Shown here one piece after another: positions 31,465 to 41,350 of a stretch of 64,000 bases of DNA (positions are counted from its first letter, which is position 1; every line of letters begins with the position of its first letter). Location of the stretch: NCBI GenBank assembly GCA_933822405.4, contig CAKOGP040000446.1, positions 120,737-184,736 on the forward strand, written 5' to 3'. This DNA is from Cylindrotheca closterium (Eukaryota; Bacillariophyta; Bacillariophyceae; Bacillariales; Bacillariaceae). A program made the position numbers and the translations under genes. The notes beneath the pieces were generated by a model. It saw nothing but the letters and a program-made list of their open reading frames with translations. It had not been told where the DNA came from and searched no databases.

Positions 31465-32379
31465 CTTCGACGTCATCATTGAGCCTAATCTACCATGTGA
31501 GCTATGAAGAATTACAACTGGCTCTTGATATCGAACTCTTTATGATTTGTTGACAGCAACGGCAAGATCTGTCACAGATTCCTTTGTTTGTCCCCGCACT
31601 GCGACGAAACCTAGCAGGTGTCATCAAAAATTACAACAGGATTGAAAGGTCACCCTGACCCTGATTCTCCTTGGATTAGCATTGCAAATTCGAGCTGTGT
31701 AGTAAGGCTATGCAAGAAAAGAGATCATGAGACGGGCAGAGAAACGGACTCCAATTAAGCAATGTTCCAATCAACATTATTTCGTTGGGTGTTCTTCAAT
31801 CCTAGGCTTAGTACTTTGCTACAATTATTTTTAAATTGACTAGTATAGCGACACTGAGGTTAACTTTGGAACTTTCTCTTGGCCGATGGTTGTTTCTCGG
31901 ATTGATTCGGTTGTTCCCTTCTCTTCCTGTGACCGTCAGATGAGGGTGCAGGTGAGTTACCCTTTCAGCCAGGATCTCCTATTTCACTTAAGGGTCGCGC
32001 GCGAGCCAACAGATCTACGAAGTTTTTTGAGACACATAATCCGATTCAAGTCCAATCTTCGAACTCCTACAATTTCCCCACCAATACTAGCCACGAGTGG
32101 AGCTATCGACAGTGAGAAAGATGGCTCCTCCAAAGAACACAACTAAGAACGCATGCATGCTAGTCGCCGAGGCAAGCAAGACCAAGCAGCCAAAAGAAGA
32201 GCAAGACGAAGTTGCTTGCAGTCGAGATGAATTGGAGGGAAGTCCACATTCGGGCGATGATTCATCGTTGCGAAGAGAGGCTCGGTCAAGAATTCGTCGC
32301 AACAGAGAAGGTGCCAAGGTAAAGGAAAAAGCCTGGGCTTTAAAGTCCCATCGCTCTCCAAACAGAAGCTCGACAAGAG
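31465..32379. other. Intergenic, upstream of a broken gene
   Basis: About 915 bp. Short open frames at 31886-32146 and 32121-32459 show no motifs; the second may be a degraded 5' part of the following pseudogene. Confidence 0.4.
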
Positions 32380-33230
32380 ATGGAAGCCTTAGACAAGCAA
32401 AAGAGACGAGTAACACCTTCAGCTCAAAGCAAGTCGCCTACAAGGATTCCAGCTATTGACCCAACAGAGTTGCCCACGGTATCAATTGGTTCCCCGACCA
32501 AGCCACCTACAAAAGCGCCATCATCCAACGCACCAATAAGCCTTCCTTCGCAGTTGCCTTCAGAGTACCCTTCTTCATTGCCTTCACTTTCACCGACAAT
32601 GACACATAGCAGCGCACCATCACAGAGCCCACCCAAATTGCTAAGCACATCACCAAGCGTTGCTCCTTCAATCATGACGCCTGAAACATGCGTTCCATTG
32701 GATGGAGGAACAAAGTGCACTTGTGGGGGTATTGCCGCTTTGGCACAGATGCTTGCGATTTTTACGTAGAAAGACAGCCAAGGGATTACGAGGATTGCCC
32801 ATCCGGTCCTGTTTCATTAATCACTGATTTTGTGGTAGTTACTCAACCCAGCACAAAAACAGCCTCGAAAGGACAAGTTATGGGTGCGTGGAGGGCGATA
32901 GATGGGAACCCCATGATGGAAGTCAATTCTTGACATGCACACAAACGCTGTGTCATTCGTTGAATCCGGAATATGCTGGTGGCAGGTTGGTTTCGGCTTT
33001 GAGGCACAAGTCAATAAGATCACAATTTGGAACATTTATGATGGTGAACACTGCTACCGCATCCAAGGTTCCACAATAGAGTTGTTCGACAGTGATGGCA
33101 ACACACTATATGCTTCCACCATTAAGTATGGAATCGGCACGAATCCACCAGTAAAACATTTCAATTCGAATCTTCTGTAACCAATGTGGCTGCTGGCATC
33201 CGTTGCACATTTGCTGCTGGTAATCGATGA
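32380..33230 (+). pseudogene. Broken gene: Pro/Ser-Thr-rich stalk plus discoidin (F5/8-type C)-like domain
   Basis: Coding signal runs through three reading frames. The first (32380 to about 32720) encodes a mucin-like PT/PS stalk (SPTKPPTKAPSSNAP) ending in a Cys motif. The second (about 32720-32930) continues with a Cys-rich piece and AWRAIDGNP. The third (about 32935-33180) has ICWWQVGFGFEAQVNKITIW and a HCYRIQG segment, which match the ligand-binding jelly roll of fucolectin/F5-8 type C domains (DGN...WW.V.FG...I..I.IW). A fourth shift is likely near 33175. At least two frame changes without plausible introns indicate a pseudogene of a secreted adhesive or lectin-like protein. Confidence 0.6.
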
Positions 33231-33646
33231 TACTGGTTCCAGTTACTATCTCAGTATAGAAAGTATGGACAGCATAGTCTCGTATCCAAAGAGAAAGTGT
33301 TGAGCAAGTCCGAGTCCGCTATGCTTGACAGGTTGAGGTTTTGCTGCCATACAGCGAGAGTTTAGATATTTTATATATCGTTTGAGATTTTTCGTTTTGA
33401 TCTCAGAACATATAATGCGATGGCCGTCCGACAATGCCAGCTTTTTACCAGCAAAGTACACTGTTTTTCTGGTCGCAATACCACTCCTGCATGACTTTTC
33501 TGGACAGCCGGCATAACGAAACCGCGCTTGTGAGAATGTGCTGGTCACACGTAGGAGAGCCGGCTCAATATTGGCGAAAAAACAGACTTTTTAAGTTGTA
33601 TTTTATTTCGTGTCACTATTCAAACAACAGACAAGACAACTTCGTC
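33231..33646. other. Intergenic, no gene seen
   Basis: About 415 bp between the pseudogene and the first unknown paralogue. An in-frame ATG at 33434 would extend the next gene by 71 codons, but that extension has no counterpart in its paralogue. Confidence 0.4.
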
Positions 33647-34960
33647 ATGACGAGGCTCCAGTGGTTACTGAAGAAAGGGCACAGGCAAAAATACCCTCCA
33701 CTGGAGAATGATATCACCGGCCTCTCGGAAGGAGATAGACCTCGTCATAGACGCTCAACTTTCAGCTTCTTCAATTCAAAGAACGACCATGGATATGTTT
33801 CTGGTGGTAGCGGTGGGGAGATCAAGACGAAAGAAGCAGGTCACAACAGAACGGAATCCAACGAAACTTCCCTAACCAACGCTCTCACAATCAATACTGA
33901 ACTGTCATATTCTGGGGAAGAAAGATTCGATCCTTGCTATATTGGCGAATCGTCTGGATCATTTGAAGTGCTTTCACCGCATCACATGATACAGTATGGT
34001 AAGTCTCTGTTGGAACTAGAGACTAGGGAAGGTGGTACAGAATCAAGCAGGGACCAGTATGACGATGAAATTAGTTCTTCCAGTTCCGAGAACTCCTATG
34101 TGGAAGGTCTTAGTTGCATCATGGAAGAGAGCTCCAGAGAAGCCGAATCGGACTGCTCCATTGGGATCGCGTCCAGAGCAGGAAAGATGAATCCACCTTC
34201 ACCAGTGCCATTTTCAAGTCAATGGGATGGTTTTGGACCAATGAATCCACTTGATTATATCATTTACGATAGTCAAAAGTCGGATATTCATCAAACAAAA
34301 TCAAGTCAAATGAACTCGCTTCCTCCACGAATGATTCAGATGGACGGATCAATTCTATCTCCAACTGGAAATTCATGGACAAACTTCGGTACAGATTCGT
34401 CGCCCCAAAGTAACTTCATCAGGAATCGTACCAAGCCAACTACGGTACCTGTATTGGGTATCAACAACAGCATCATAAACAAGAAGCTCATAAACAAATC
34501 ACAGAAAGAGGAAACAACTTCATCGTCAGCGACAATCGTCAAGGAGGTCAATCCCGCTTCATCCTTTGAAGGCATGCGCGACCAGAGTCCTACCTTATAC
34601 AATACGAGAGCACCTTCAACACAAAGTGGATTTCGTGATGAAGACAACTCGGGCTTTAAAAATGTCCTGGTGGACCATCGAACCAAAAGTCATCGCAACC
34701 ACAATAGTAGCGATGATGGGTCCGCAGATCGGATGGAACTTCTGAAACCGAAGTACCCCATTAAGAAAATACACCTACGATCTTCAAGGAGCTGGCTCCA
34801 TTTCTTTTCTCGGCCGTTTTCAGGTGAAAACAGTTCAGTTTCTCTTTACAAGCTTGTCGTCCCATCCTCGGCGACTGACGATTCGGAGCAAAATTCGCGT
34901 TATGCACAGGAAAAATCATTGCAGAAACTAGCGGATGGTACCGTCAGGTTTGAAATATAG
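33647..34960 (+). CDS. Unknown Ser-rich protein, paralogue A
   Basis: 437 residues from ATG 33647, which aligns with the start of paralogue B (short basic N-terminus). The product is mostly disordered, rich in Ser, Glu and Asn, with no signal peptide or membrane helix. Islands conserved with paralogue B, in order: HNRTESNETS; SGSFEVLSPHHMIQYGKSL followed by ELE; EGLSCIMEE; PPRMIQMDGSILSPTG; RSSRSWLHFFSRP; and an RF-ending C-terminus (DGTVRFEI). These read like short linear docking or modification motifs in a disordered scaffold. The basic RRHR and RSSRS stretches could be phosphorylation or nuclear-import sites. I do not recognise the family. Confidence 0.75.
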   Translation: MTRLQWLLKKGHRQKYPPLENDITGLSEGDRPRHRRSTFSFFNSKNDHGYVSGGSGGEIKTKEAGHNRTESNETSLTNALTINTELSYSGEERFDPCYIGESSGSFEVLSPHHMIQYGKSLLELETREGGTESSRDQYDDEISSSSSENSYVEGLSCIMEESSREAESDCSIGIASRAGKMNPPSPVPFSSQWDGFGPMNPLDYIIYDSQKSDIHQTKSSQMNSLPPRMIQMDGSILSPTGNSWTNFGTDSSPQSNFIRNRTKPTTVPVLGINNSIINKKLINKSQKEETTSSSATIVKEVNPASSFEGMRDQSPTLYNTRAPSTQSGFRDEDNSGFKNVLVDHRTKSHRNHNSSDDGSADRMELLKPKYPIKKIHLRSSRSWLHFFSRPFSGENSSVSLYKLVVPSSATDDSEQNSRYAQEKSLQKLADGTVRFEI

Positions 34961-35282
34961 TAACACGATTAGGGATTGTTCAAGACACCAAGTATCATAA
35001 TTTTTAAAAGGCGCCCACTTCTGCACATGTGCTTTTAGTACTGTACACATACTTTTATTTCGATCGGAATAAATTTTGATATTTTTCCACAAAAAAGTTT
35101 TACTTTCGCATTTTCTTTCCGCGCGACTTCTTCATTCATGAATCATGTGTCACACATGATTAAAAAATCGCGCTGCCACGTGCGTGAGAGTCCAAATCGC
35201 TAGATTTTGACAGTTTGGCGACATGATCTATATTACTTTTCTGATGAAGTTCGGCATAAAAAGAGAAAATGCTAACTTGACA
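34961..35282. other. Intergenic between the unknown paralogues
   Basis: About 320 bp, AT-rich, containing the palindromic element listed separately. No gene is seen. Confidence 0.5.
35134..35161. promoter_or_regulatory. Overlapping palindromes upstream of paralogue B
   Basis: ATTCATGAAT (35134-35143) overlaps a 10-bp perfect inverted repeat with a 1-nt spacer, AATCATGTGT-C-ACACATGATT (35141-35161), about 120 bp upstream of the chosen ATG. This is typical of a dimeric regulator site or a hairpin in the 5' UTR. Confidence 0.4.
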
Positions 35283-36443
35283 ATGAAATTCCATCCGTTT
35301 TTCAAGAGGGATCAACGGCAACAAAACTCCTCATCACAAGATGACACCATTGACCAATCACAAGAGGATCAAAGTTCACAAAAGCGTCGTTTCAATTTGT
35401 TCCATTCAAAGAAAGAGCAACATCAACAACAACAACAACGCGTTGGGGAAAAAAATGATCAAGCAAATCACAATCGAACAGAGTCGAATGAAACCTCCAT
35501 AACCCATCTTTCAATCAACGAGTCGTATTCTGCTGACGGATCTTTGTGTATCGAAGATTCTGATGGATCGTTTGAAGTGCTTTCACCGCATCACATGATA
35601 CAGTATGGCAAGTCTCTCTTCGAATTAGAGGCAGAGGGGCAGCTTCAAGGAAACAAATCCGACGCCGAGAACTCGTCTGAGGAAGGTCTTAGTTGCATCA
35701 TGGAAGAAAATTCTGGAGAAGCCCAATCATCAGATAGCTCAGCTGGTGTTTCGTCTCAAGAAGTCAGTCCAAGCCCCTCGCCTACAGCTACGCCGTTGTC
35801 ATTGAGTCAACGGGATGAACGATCCCACATAAGTGGATCGTTGCTCAGTTCGGATAACAAGAAACTACCAGCAGTTACAAAACAACGGTTCAGTCAAATA
35901 AACACCATTCCACCAAGAAGGATTCAAATGGACGGGTCCATTCTGTCGCAAACTGGCGGGGCATGGGCGGGGAGTTCCAAACCAGCTACGAAAGATTCGA
36001 GCTCATCTTCAAGCGAAAAAGAAGACGAGCCCGTCTCATTCTTTGATTGCATCAGCAAGAAACCTGTCGACGAAGACCAGGACCCTAGTGGTTTGGACGG
36101 CTTGAGTCCTGCAAATCTTCTAGATCAAGAAGAAAGTAGTAGCAGTAGTAGCAGCAGTAGCAGCAGTAGCGAGGGGTCCTCATGTAGAAAGGGGTTGTTG
36201 AATGCGAAAAAGAAAAAGAAAAAACATCGACGCTCGTCAAGAAGTTTTCTAAATTTCTTTTCTAGACCTGCTGCGAGAAGTTTGACTCCAGCTCAAGATG
36301 ACAATGCACCAGCTTCTGTGTACGAGCTTGTCGCATCTGCTTTCTCTGATGCTGGAGACGATTGTGCTGATGAGGACTTGAACCAAAGAATGGAGAACGT
36401 ACGCTGGACAGCATCAGATGGTACTCCAAGATTTCAAGCATGA
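35283..36443 (+). CDS. Unknown Ser-rich protein, paralogue B
   Basis: 386 residues from ATG 35283; an in-frame ATG at 35223 would add 20 residues that lack a counterpart in paralogue A. Same architecture as its neighbour: basic start (MKFHPFFKRD), Gln run, NRTESNETS island, SDGSFEVLSPHHMIQYGKSL, EGLSCIMEE, PPRRIQMDGSILSQTG, a poly-Ser tract, a Lys-rich patch, RRSSRSFLNFFSRP, and a C-terminus ending DGTPRF. Spacers between the islands vary freely in length and sequence while the islands stay nearly invariant. This is strong evidence that both copies are translated and constrained. No known domain is recognised. Confidence 0.75.
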   Translation: MKFHPFFKRDQRQQNSSSQDDTIDQSQEDQSSQKRRFNLFHSKKEQHQQQQQRVGEKNDQANHNRTESNETSITHLSINESYSADGSLCIEDSDGSFEVLSPHHMIQYGKSLFELEAEGQLQGNKSDAENSSEEGLSCIMEENSGEAQSSDSSAGVSSQEVSPSPSPTATPLSLSQRDERSHISGSLLSSDNKKLPAVTKQRFSQINTIPPRRIQMDGSILSQTGGAWAGSSKPATKDSSSSSSEKEDEPVSFFDCISKKPVDEDQDPSGLDGLSPANLLDQEESSSSSSSSSSSSEGSSCRKGLLNAKKKKKKHRRSSRSFLNFFSRPAARSLTPAQDDNAPASVYELVASAFSDAGDDCADEDLNQRMENVRWTASDGTPRFQA

Positions 36444-36775
36444 TCAGCCAGCTATATGAGTAGACGGAGACAAAGATGAAGAACCATCACCACCACGCCC
36501 ACGCAGCAGAAGAATGGCACGGGAGAACATCACAAGGCAAAAGAATACAGGGGAATATCGCAAGAGTAAATTATTCATAATTATAGAAGGGGTAGACCAT
36601 TTAGAGCATGTACTATACGTGCACTATGCGCTTTATTTTTGCATTACAACATAGCAATGTTTATTTAGCGATTTGTAGGGATCGGCTTGCGCGCTGGCAG
36701 TGATTTCTGAAGGATCTCATCATCGCATATCATTATTTTCCTCACTCCAACACAGCATCACCAAAAGTTCTCACC
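36444..36775. other. Intergenic, no gene seen
   Basis: About 330 bp between paralogue B and the WPSxVL gene; no motif beyond AT-rich stretches. Confidence 0.4.
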
Positions 36776-37660
36776 ATGGTTTGGCCATCACAAGTCCTTT
36801 CCAAAAACAGAGATGGGATATTCAGCAAAAAGCATACAGTATGCAAATCAGCTACTAAAGCAACGGTAAAGGAGGAGTCTGCGAATAGAAAGAGTGATGG
36901 ACACATTGCAAACAGCGGCACTGTCGGACGAGGAGGAGGTCCGGCCAAAAATTGGCCTTCGGTTGTATTGGATGACGCAAGAAAGCTAACAAAATACCAC
37001 AAACATCAGAAGGCTCCCAAATGCCAAGCATCTGACAATGGGACCGGTAAAAGTGCTAAGGCCTGGCCTTCAGATGTCGTATTGGACGATCCGAAATATG
37101 CTACACGAATTCAACGACAAGAACCTCCAGGAATGACAGCACATGCGACTTCGATGAATCACCAGACCGACCTCTGGCCTTCTCTCGTTTTGGAGGAAAA
37201 ATTGCGGAACAAGCGTAGTGAAGGAAGAAATGACAGAAGCACAACCAGAATGCAAGAGCAATACGAAGAACGAGATGGAATGATTGACGAATACTACAAA
37301 TACACCCTCAATCGTCATCAAAAACTTGATGCTCAACTCGGATCGCCGAGATCTGATCACCTATCGTATGCTACGTCTTACTCAAATGGAGACTCCGAAG
37401 ATGATGAAACTCGCTCACATGGAGCATATACCTATGATTCAAAGTCTATTGGTATCAGTACGTTGACCAGTAGGACTACGTTGAGAACGGGATCATTCAG
37501 TACACGAGATTTGGATTCTGGTTGCTATTTGCAAGACAACCAAGCAAATTGCAATCCATCAGTCCCTCCAAGAAATGCCGAAAGCAACAATCTTGTTTCA
37601 GCACTGGTCCATCTCACCAAAAATTGTTATTCGCCAGCTGATCCCGACCTACCGTACTAG
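36776..37660 (+). CDS. Unknown protein with four WPSxVL motifs
   Basis: 294 residues, one exon, mostly polar and probably disordered. The same short element occurs four times in the first half: VWPSQVLSK at the very N-terminus, NWPSVVLDDARK, AWPSDVVLDDPK and LWPSLVLEEKLR, spaced 35-55 residues apart. The first three are followed by basic residues and a new spacer. A Trp-Pro-Ser core plus a short hydrophobic and acidic tail looks like a repeated peptide ligand for one partner. The second half has a mixed-charge helix (about 155-185) and a Ser/Thr-rich tail. No signal peptide or membrane helix. No family is recognised. It lies directly downstream of the unknown paralogue pair on the same strand. 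Confidence 0.65.
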   Translation: MVWPSQVLSKNRDGIFSKKHTVCKSATKATVKEESANRKSDGHIANSGTVGRGGGPAKNWPSVVLDDARKLTKYHKHQKAPKCQASDNGTGKSAKAWPSDVVLDDPKYATRIQRQEPPGMTAHATSMNHQTDLWPSLVLEEKLRNKRSEGRNDRSTTRMQEQYEERDGMIDEYYKYTLNRHQKLDAQLGSPRSDHLSYATSYSNGDSEDDETRSHGAYTYDSKSIGISTLTSRTTLRTGSFSTRDLDSGCYLQDNQANCNPSVPPRNAESNNLVSALVHLTKNCYSPADPDLPY

Positions 37661-37839
37661 TTCGCGGCCTGGTTGATGTCGCCATCGATTCATTCGTTTG
37701 TCATCCACCAGATGTTCGGCCAAGATTAAAGATACATAATCGAGAGTCGTCAGACTCGATATCCATAGAATGATTTCGTCTTAAATTCATGGCTCAATCC
37801 ACTTTCGTCGCTTTGTTGCGATGGCTAGAGAGCATCCTC

Positions 37840-40836
37840 TCACACCTTTACACTCTTTTCCACCTCCGTCTCTCGGAAAGTGTGATTATCGACTCTTGCG
37901 GTGGCCCACGTTTGCACAGCCTCAACAACAGCGCGAGCTTTCAACAACATTTCTTCGTATTCGTCTTCCATCTCGCTAAGTGCAGTGATCGCGCCCCCGG
38001 CTCCGATTGTAACTTTTCTGCCTCCATTCTCGTTCGGAGTCACAACTGCGGATCGGATAATGATATTCATATCCATGCAACCATTGACACTAAGATAACC
38101 AAGCGAACCAGCATATGGCCCTCGATCAACATCATCTTCCAGTTCTTCCAGCAGCTCCAACGTCCGCATTTTTGGTGCACCTGTCATTGATCCACCAGGA
38201 AATGACGCTCTCAGAAGATCCAGAGTGTTTTCCGATTCCGAAAGAGTTCCTCGGATAGTCGATACCATCTGGTGCACGGTTGCAAAGGATTCAATGGCCA
38301 TTAGCTTTGCCACATGAACAGAACCAATTTGGCAGACACGGCTCATATCATTGCGCAGGAGGTCGACAATCATCAAGTTCTCGGCTCGGTTTTTGAGTGA
38401 AAGCTCCAAGGATCGTGCCCTTCTTTCATCTTCTCGACTCTCAGAATCACTCAAACACATGCCATTTTGTGGCTCCACCCGTGCACAAGTGCCCTTGATG
38501 GGTTTTGCTTCCGCAACCAACGAGATGGGCCCCAAAGGATGCTGCTTGGCTCGTTTGACACTCATGAATCGTTCTGGAGAGGAACAGCAAATCGCAAAGG
38601 ACGGTTCTGGTGTTGTAGCACCACCGCTTGCCTCGTTTTCAATATTCCATCGAAAATATGCAGAGTATGGAGCAGGGTTGCGAAGCCGAAGTGTTTGATA
38701 CAGGTTCCAAGTCGAAAGGGGCTGTGGGACTTTAGCTTCGAGTTGATTGGTAAGGCAGAGCTCGTAGGATTCACCCATTCGAATGAACTCGTGACAGTCT
38801 GCAATATCTTGTTGGTACCTCGCTTTCGATCGATTCGGTACAAACGTGAGTGGCTGTTGTTTGGATTGGGTACCATCAGCTCCTATTCTTTGTGGTGTCT
38901 TCTTGTGTTGGTCATTTCTCTGTAGCACACTTGCGGTTTGTTGCATCCATTCCACTGAATTAGCAACTTCCGCTTCTTCTTCGACAAGTGCAATAAGGTA
39001 CCATGCCTTGGTTGGATGGTGATACACCATGCTTTTTCGGGCCAGAAAGAATACCGAGTCTGGAACGGAAGATTTTGGTCCGTCGCTATCGTTTGACTTT
39101 GCATATGTTTTCCCCTTCTCCACTCTGCCGTCTTGTGGCTGCTGCAACATGCGCTGTGTTTCGTGTCGTACCTCGTAGCCCAAGAATCCCAAATATCCAC
39201 CCCGGTACTCAAATGGAAGGGGCTCGATTGCCTCTCCTGGACTATTGTCAGAAGATAAGTTTGGATCGGGCATGTCTCGCAGATCGTCCGCACAATCCTG
39301 AATGGTTTCAAAATCAGAATCGACAATGTACAATCGTTGGTCCCTTGCATTCTTGGCGTTGGAATTTATTGGACCATCTCCAAAGAGTCGGTCTTCCAAT
39401 TGTTTCATAATGTCACCCTGGTCGTCATTGACGTAATGTTCGATGACATCGTGGGAATGCGTGGGTGCCGCCATAATGTCAATGGTCCCACGGCCAGAGG
39501 ACGAGGCAGATGAACTATCCAACCAAATGGCTCGTGGCTGATCACCATAGAAGATTTCAAAGGCATCGACAGGTTCCATGATGGTTGACACTACTACTTT
39601 TGAAAATTCTTCCTTTTCATCACCATCTTTGTTCAATGATGATGCTTCGACAACATGAACGTAAACTCGGAACTTTGACTTTTTGGACGACGAAGACGAG
39701 TTGTCAGTTGTAGTGCTTGTGGATGATGATGATGATGATTCATCACCACTATTGACTTTGTTTCTTGACTTGGAGGACGACAACAAAGATCGAGTATTGT
39801 TACCATCTTCCTTCGCCTTTGATAATGATGATTCTTCTTCTTGGTTTCGTTGTTGTTTGACTTGTTGTGTCAAATGCAAAAAGTTTTTCAAAATGTCCAT
39901 CCCATGTTGGGTTCCGATGCTTTCGGGATGAAATTGTACCCCATAATGTGGATTTTGAATGTGCTGCAATCCCTGAATGACATTGTCGTCCGCCGACGTG
40001 GCGGTCACTTGGAGGACGTTTGGCACATCATAGGCCGCCAGACTGTGGTACCGGACCGCTCGAAAACTAGGGGGCAAACGGTCAAAGATGGATGGGAACT
40101 GATTCTTGTTGTTGTTGTTGTTGGTGGTGGTGGTAGTGTTGGTTGCATCCACTGTACTTGTTCGAATCCAATGATCCTGTCCATGAATGGGTATGGGAGC
40201 CTTGTCGACATTGGCCCCATACTCCAATGCCAACAACTGATGTCCGAGACAGACTCCCAATATCGGCTTGTTAGGATTGCATCGAATGGCTTGTTTGGAA
40301 AATGCCGGTTGTTCTTGCGGACTTCCCGGACCTGGACTCAATATGATTCCATCAATGCCATGGAAGTTTGCTTCGTCCCATCGTTCAAAGGCATCTTTGG
40401 TGACCACTACTGGTGGTTCCAACGTCCATTGGGCCAACATGTCGTACAAATTGTAGGTGAAGGAATCGTAATGATCAATCAACAATAAGGAAACGTTGTA
40501 TTTTTGTGGCATTTTGGTGTCATCATTGTTACTTTCTTTTTCATCAATGTCATCGGAATCAGACATGGGCAAGGACACCGATGATGACAGGTATGATGAC
40601 GCATGTTTCGGCTGTAAAAAATGAGACCCAAACAACCTAGTTGGTGGGAATGATTGTGGCTGCAGGTGATGGTGATGGTTGTTTTGTATCCGATGAGACT
40701 GATGTTGTATCGTTGTAGAAGAAAACTGAAAGCCTTGAACCAAGATGCCGGCATGGGCCAATATTAATAATACTAATGCCGATCCAAAAATGATCTCCTT
40801 GTTGGATTTGACGACACTATTTCCATCTTTCATCAT
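37840..40836 (-). CDS. Aminodeoxychorismate synthase (PabA-PabB fusion), plastid-type
   Basis: 998 residues, one exon. Fused glutamine amidotransferase and chorismate-aminating domains make 4-amino-4-deoxychorismate for p-aminobenzoate and folate. The N-terminus has a signal peptide ending VQG-FQF, consistent with plastid import. The amidotransferase (about 115-320) shows LLIDHYDSFTYNL, the nucleophile Cys in GVCLGHQ (about 195) and HPE in VQFHPESIG. After a long Ser-rich, low-complexity linker unusual for the family, the PabB domain (about 570-985) shows LGYEVRHETQ, PIKGT (about 779), ENLMIVDLLRND, and FPGGSMTGAPK. PIKGT, in place of PIAGT, is the marker of PabB over anthranilate synthase, because the Lys forms the intermediate with chorismate. 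Convergent with the WPSxVL gene and divergent from the Cys-rich membrane protein. Confidence 0.92.
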   Translation of the reverse strand: MMKDGNSVVKSNKEIIFGSALVLLILAHAGILVQGFQFSSTTIQHQSHRIQNNHHHHLQPQSFPPTRLFGSHFLQPKHASSYLSSSVSLPMSDSDDIDEKESNNDDTKMPQKYNVSLLLIDHYDSFTYNLYDMLAQWTLEPPVVVTKDAFERWDEANFHGIDGIILSPGPGSPQEQPAFSKQAIRCNPNKPILGVCLGHQLLALEYGANVDKAPIPIHGQDHWIRTSTVDATNTTTTTNNNNNKNQFPSIFDRLPPSFRAVRYHSLAAYDVPNVLQVTATSADDNVIQGLQHIQNPHYGVQFHPESIGTQHGMDILKNFLHLTQQVKQQRNQEEESSLSKAKEDGNNTRSLLSSSKSRNKVNSGDESSSSSSTSTTTDNSSSSSKKSKFRVYVHVVEASSLNKDGDEKEEFSKVVVSTIMEPVDAFEIFYGDQPRAIWLDSSSASSSGRGTIDIMAAPTHSHDVIEHYVNDDQGDIMKQLEDRLFGDGPINSNAKNARDQRLYIVDSDFETIQDCADDLRDMPDPNLSSDNSPGEAIEPLPFEYRGGYLGFLGYEVRHETQRMLQQPQDGRVEKGKTYAKSNDSDGPKSSVPDSVFFLARKSMVYHHPTKAWYLIALVEEEAEVANSVEWMQQTASVLQRNDQHKKTPQRIGADGTQSKQQPLTFVPNRSKARYQQDIADCHEFIRMGESYELCLTNQLEAKVPQPLSTWNLYQTLRLRNPAPYSAYFRWNIENEASGGATTPEPSFAICCSSPERFMSVKRAKQHPLGPISLVAEAKPIKGTCARVEPQNGMCLSDSESREDERRARSLELSLKNRAENLMIVDLLRNDMSRVCQIGSVHVAKLMAIESFATVHQMVSTIRGTLSESENTLDLLRASFPGGSMTGAPKMRTLELLEELEDDVDRGPYAGSLGYLSVNGCMDMNIIIRSAVVTPNENGGRKVTIGAGGAITALSEMEDEYEEMLLKARAVVEAVQTWATARVDNHTFRETEVEKSVKV

Positions 40837-41350
40837 GATTGTGAAGATTCTGGGATGTGCAGCAGACTCATACGCAAATCTTGCTTCGATAGTTGATGGT
40901 TTCCTCTGTCACGGCGTCTTGGAGTGATGGGGTATGATTTCCTGTTCTAGAGTTCACGGTTATCATGTGCCTGCCTCTCATCATAATAATCTTGATGGGT
41001 CGAACGTTTCATATTTCCGAATATTCTTGGTTCTTGGAACCAACTGGCCGTCGTCAGCACTTTCTGTTCGGATGTGTCAGATTTACGTTTGACTCTGTCG
41101 AATGAAAGTGTGAGTCAGCCAACGTATTATATATTGTACATACTGACGAAGAAGAATGATCGAGAACTTTGAATTCTGCATGAGCGTTTATTTTGATGGT
41201 ACACGTACGAATATCTACTAGCTAGCTGTATTTACACGTACCTACGAAAACTGCTATCGTGCGAAATCAAAGAAATCTAGCACAAACTGCGGTGTAAACT
41301 TGTATAATAGTTGTCAGTGTTCTATTATTTCGAATATACTTCTCTCGCCG
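40837..41350. other. Divergent promoter region
   Basis: About 515 bp between the ADC synthase and the Cys-rich membrane protein starts. AT-rich, with TATATATTG near 41128; no gene is seen. Confidence 0.45.
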
